A stretch of DNA of 64,000 bases from an uncultured Flavobacteriales bacterium (GTDB taxonomy: Bacteria > Bacteroidota > Bacteroidia > Flavobacteriales_D > Parvicellaceae), in contig CALSMU010000013.1 in the NCBI GenBank assembly GCA_943787535.1, positions 179,370 through 243,369 of the forward strand, read 5' to 3'. The notes under the pieces were generated by a model. That model made no database searches, had not been told where the DNA came from, and saw only the letters and a program-made list of their open reading frames with translations. This document shows positions 63,201 to 64,000 of the stretch, piece after piece. How positions within the stretch are numbered: the stretch's first letter is position 1; each line of letters begins with the position of its first letter. The position numbers were made by a program, and so were the translations under genes.

Positions 63201-63916
63201 TTTCTCCCTACAATTATCAATCTATCAGAAACCTCTCGGTCAAATGGGTTTAAATTGTAATCGCCAAAGATAGAATCTATTTTCAAATTTGTTTGCGAAA
63301 TCAAAGATTGAAAATCTTCCGGAAATAACGCTTGTACTTTTTCGGTAAAATGAAAATCTTTTTCCTTATCGGTAAAATCAATGGTTTTTACAATATTTCC
63401 GTTTTCATAAGCACGTTTTAATCGAAAATTAATCTGGTCGATAAATTTTATTTCTTCATTAACAAGATTACGAATAACTTTATTTGTATTCATGAAGTCG
63501 ATAACAAACACTCCGTTTTTTTTTAACATGTTTTCTATCGCCTTTAGAACTTTTATATTTTCGGTTGATTCGAAATATCCAAAGCTCGTGAATAAATTGA
63601 AAATGGCATCAAATTGATTTTCGCAAAATGATTTCCGCATATCTCTTACTTCAAAGCGAAGGTTGGTATTATTGAATTTTTTCGCAAAAGCAATACTTTT
63701 TGGAGATAAGTCAACCCCCATAGTTTTAAATCCTATTTTATTTAAAAATATTGAATGCCTTCCTTTTCCACATGCCAAATCTAGAATGTTTGACTTCAAA
63801 TCAAGTTGAAGATTAGTAATTAAATTAGTGATAAATTGCTCTGCTTCATCATCATCTCTATTTTTATAAAGCTTATGATAATATTCAGAGTCAAACCAAG
63901 TTTCAAACCATTCCAT
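63197..63916 (-). CDS. Class I SAM-dependent methyltransferase
   Basis: A 239-residue cytoplasmic methyltransferase. The AdoMet-binding motif I is NILDLACGKGRHSIFL, followed by TMGVDLSPKSIAFAKKF, RFEVRDMRKSF and FDAIFNLFTSFGYF. It begins WFETWFDSEYYHKLYKNRDD, which I recognise as a conserved Bacteroidota variant. The substrate is unknown. A -7 element lies 19 bases upstream and the stop overlaps the ZIP transporter start. Confidence 0.9.
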   Translation of the reverse strand: MEWFETWFDSEYYHKLYKNRDDDEAEQFITNLITNLQLDLKSNILDLACGKGRHSIFLNKIGFKTMGVDLSPKSIAFAKKFNNTNLRFEVRDMRKSFCENQFDAIFNLFTSFGYFESTENIKVLKAIENMLKKNGVFVIDFMNTNKVIRNLVNEEIKFIDQINFRLKRAYENGNIVKTIDFTDKEKDFHFTEKVQALFPEDFQSLISQTNLKIDSIFGDYNLNPFDREVSDRLIIVGRK

Positions 63917-63935
63917 CGCAATAATGTTTAAAAGG

Positions 63936-63943
63936 CAAATATA
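63936..63943 (-). promoter_or_regulatory. Putative -7 promoter element for the methyltransferase/ZIP pair
   Basis: Minus-strand TATATTTG fits TAnnTTTG, 19 bases before the ATG at 63916. Confidence 0.5.
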
Positions 63944-64000
63944 TCTCTTTAAGAATAATAAGTTGAAATTTTGATTTTCAATTTATTTTCTGCCTTCAAA

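Noticed and set aside
1-64000. tRNA, rRNA, insertion sequences or toxin-antitoxin genes
   Set aside because: I looked in the intergenic regions and gene list and saw no convincing example; a covariance-model scan could still reveal a small RNA.

Overview
The window looks like chromosomal DNA of a member of the Bacteroidota, most likely a flavobacterium-like lineage. The DNA is AT-rich. Several secreted proteins end in type IX secretion system (T9SS) sorting domains, there is a PorP/SprF-family protein, and two giant proteins end in the gliding-motility-associated CHU_C domain. A complete Bat operon is present, and many genes have the Bacteroidota -7 promoter element TAnnTTTG just upstream. 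I see no rRNA, recognisable tRNA, insertion sequence, integrase, prophage or CRISPR array. Genus-level placement is not possible from this sequence alone.

Layout. 1-4.6 kb: end of a secreted PHP-type metallohydrolase, two envelope enzymes (DUF1287 protein, L,D-transpeptidase-like protein), MsrA and an unrecognised secreted protein. 4.7-7.5 kb: arginase and ArgS. 7.5-12.4 kb: a PorP/SprF protein next to a HYR-repeat surface protein that is split by a one-base frameshift, then a glucosaminidase. 12.6-25.8 kb: housekeeping and metabolic genes (alpha/beta hydrolase, PhoH-like ATPase, Lrp regulator divergent from a Cys/Met PLP enzyme, arginine decarboxylase, cysteine desulfurase, DEAD-box helicase, MBL hydrolase, amidohydrolase, polytopic membrane protein). 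26-30.8 kb: PurL, Lgt, MtaB. 31-35.4 kb: a 1063-residue SprB-repeat adhesin, then TrmD and ribosomal protein L19.

35.5-38.9 kb holds a four-gene putative copper-handling locus: a small HCHGxC protein, an outer-membrane beta-barrel protein, an MbnP-family lipoprotein and a di-heme MbnH/MauG-type peroxidase lipoprotein. 38.9-48.2 kb is an endonuclease III without the usual C-terminal Fe-S cysteines, followed by the full Bat operon (moxR, DUF58, an extra BatD-like gene, batA, batB, batC, batD, batE, all on the minus strand). 48.3-52.4 kb: a phosphoribosyltransferase, a TonB-dependent receptor and a small carboxypeptidase-regulatory-domain protein.

52.5-59.0 kb is a surface-fibre region. It has a T9SS cargo protein, a small T9SS-sorted protein, and three bases later a 1553-residue collagen-like fibre. 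The fibre's roughly 490-residue Gly-X-Y tract carries Asp but no Lys or Arg. A decayed fragment of a DUF2459 gene lies on one side of the small protein/fibre pair and an intact DUF2459 gene on the other. 60-64 kb: an unrecognised helical-repeat protein, a YebC-family regulator, a His-rich ZIP metal transporter and a methyltransferase.

The most notable points are the MbnP/MbnH locus with its associated Cys/His proteins, the acidic collagen-like fibre and its T9SS-sorted partner, the frameshifted HYR adhesin, the Fe-S-less endonuclease III, the DUF2459 relic, and several genes whose -7 element abuts a GTG or ATG start (predicted leaderless mRNAs).
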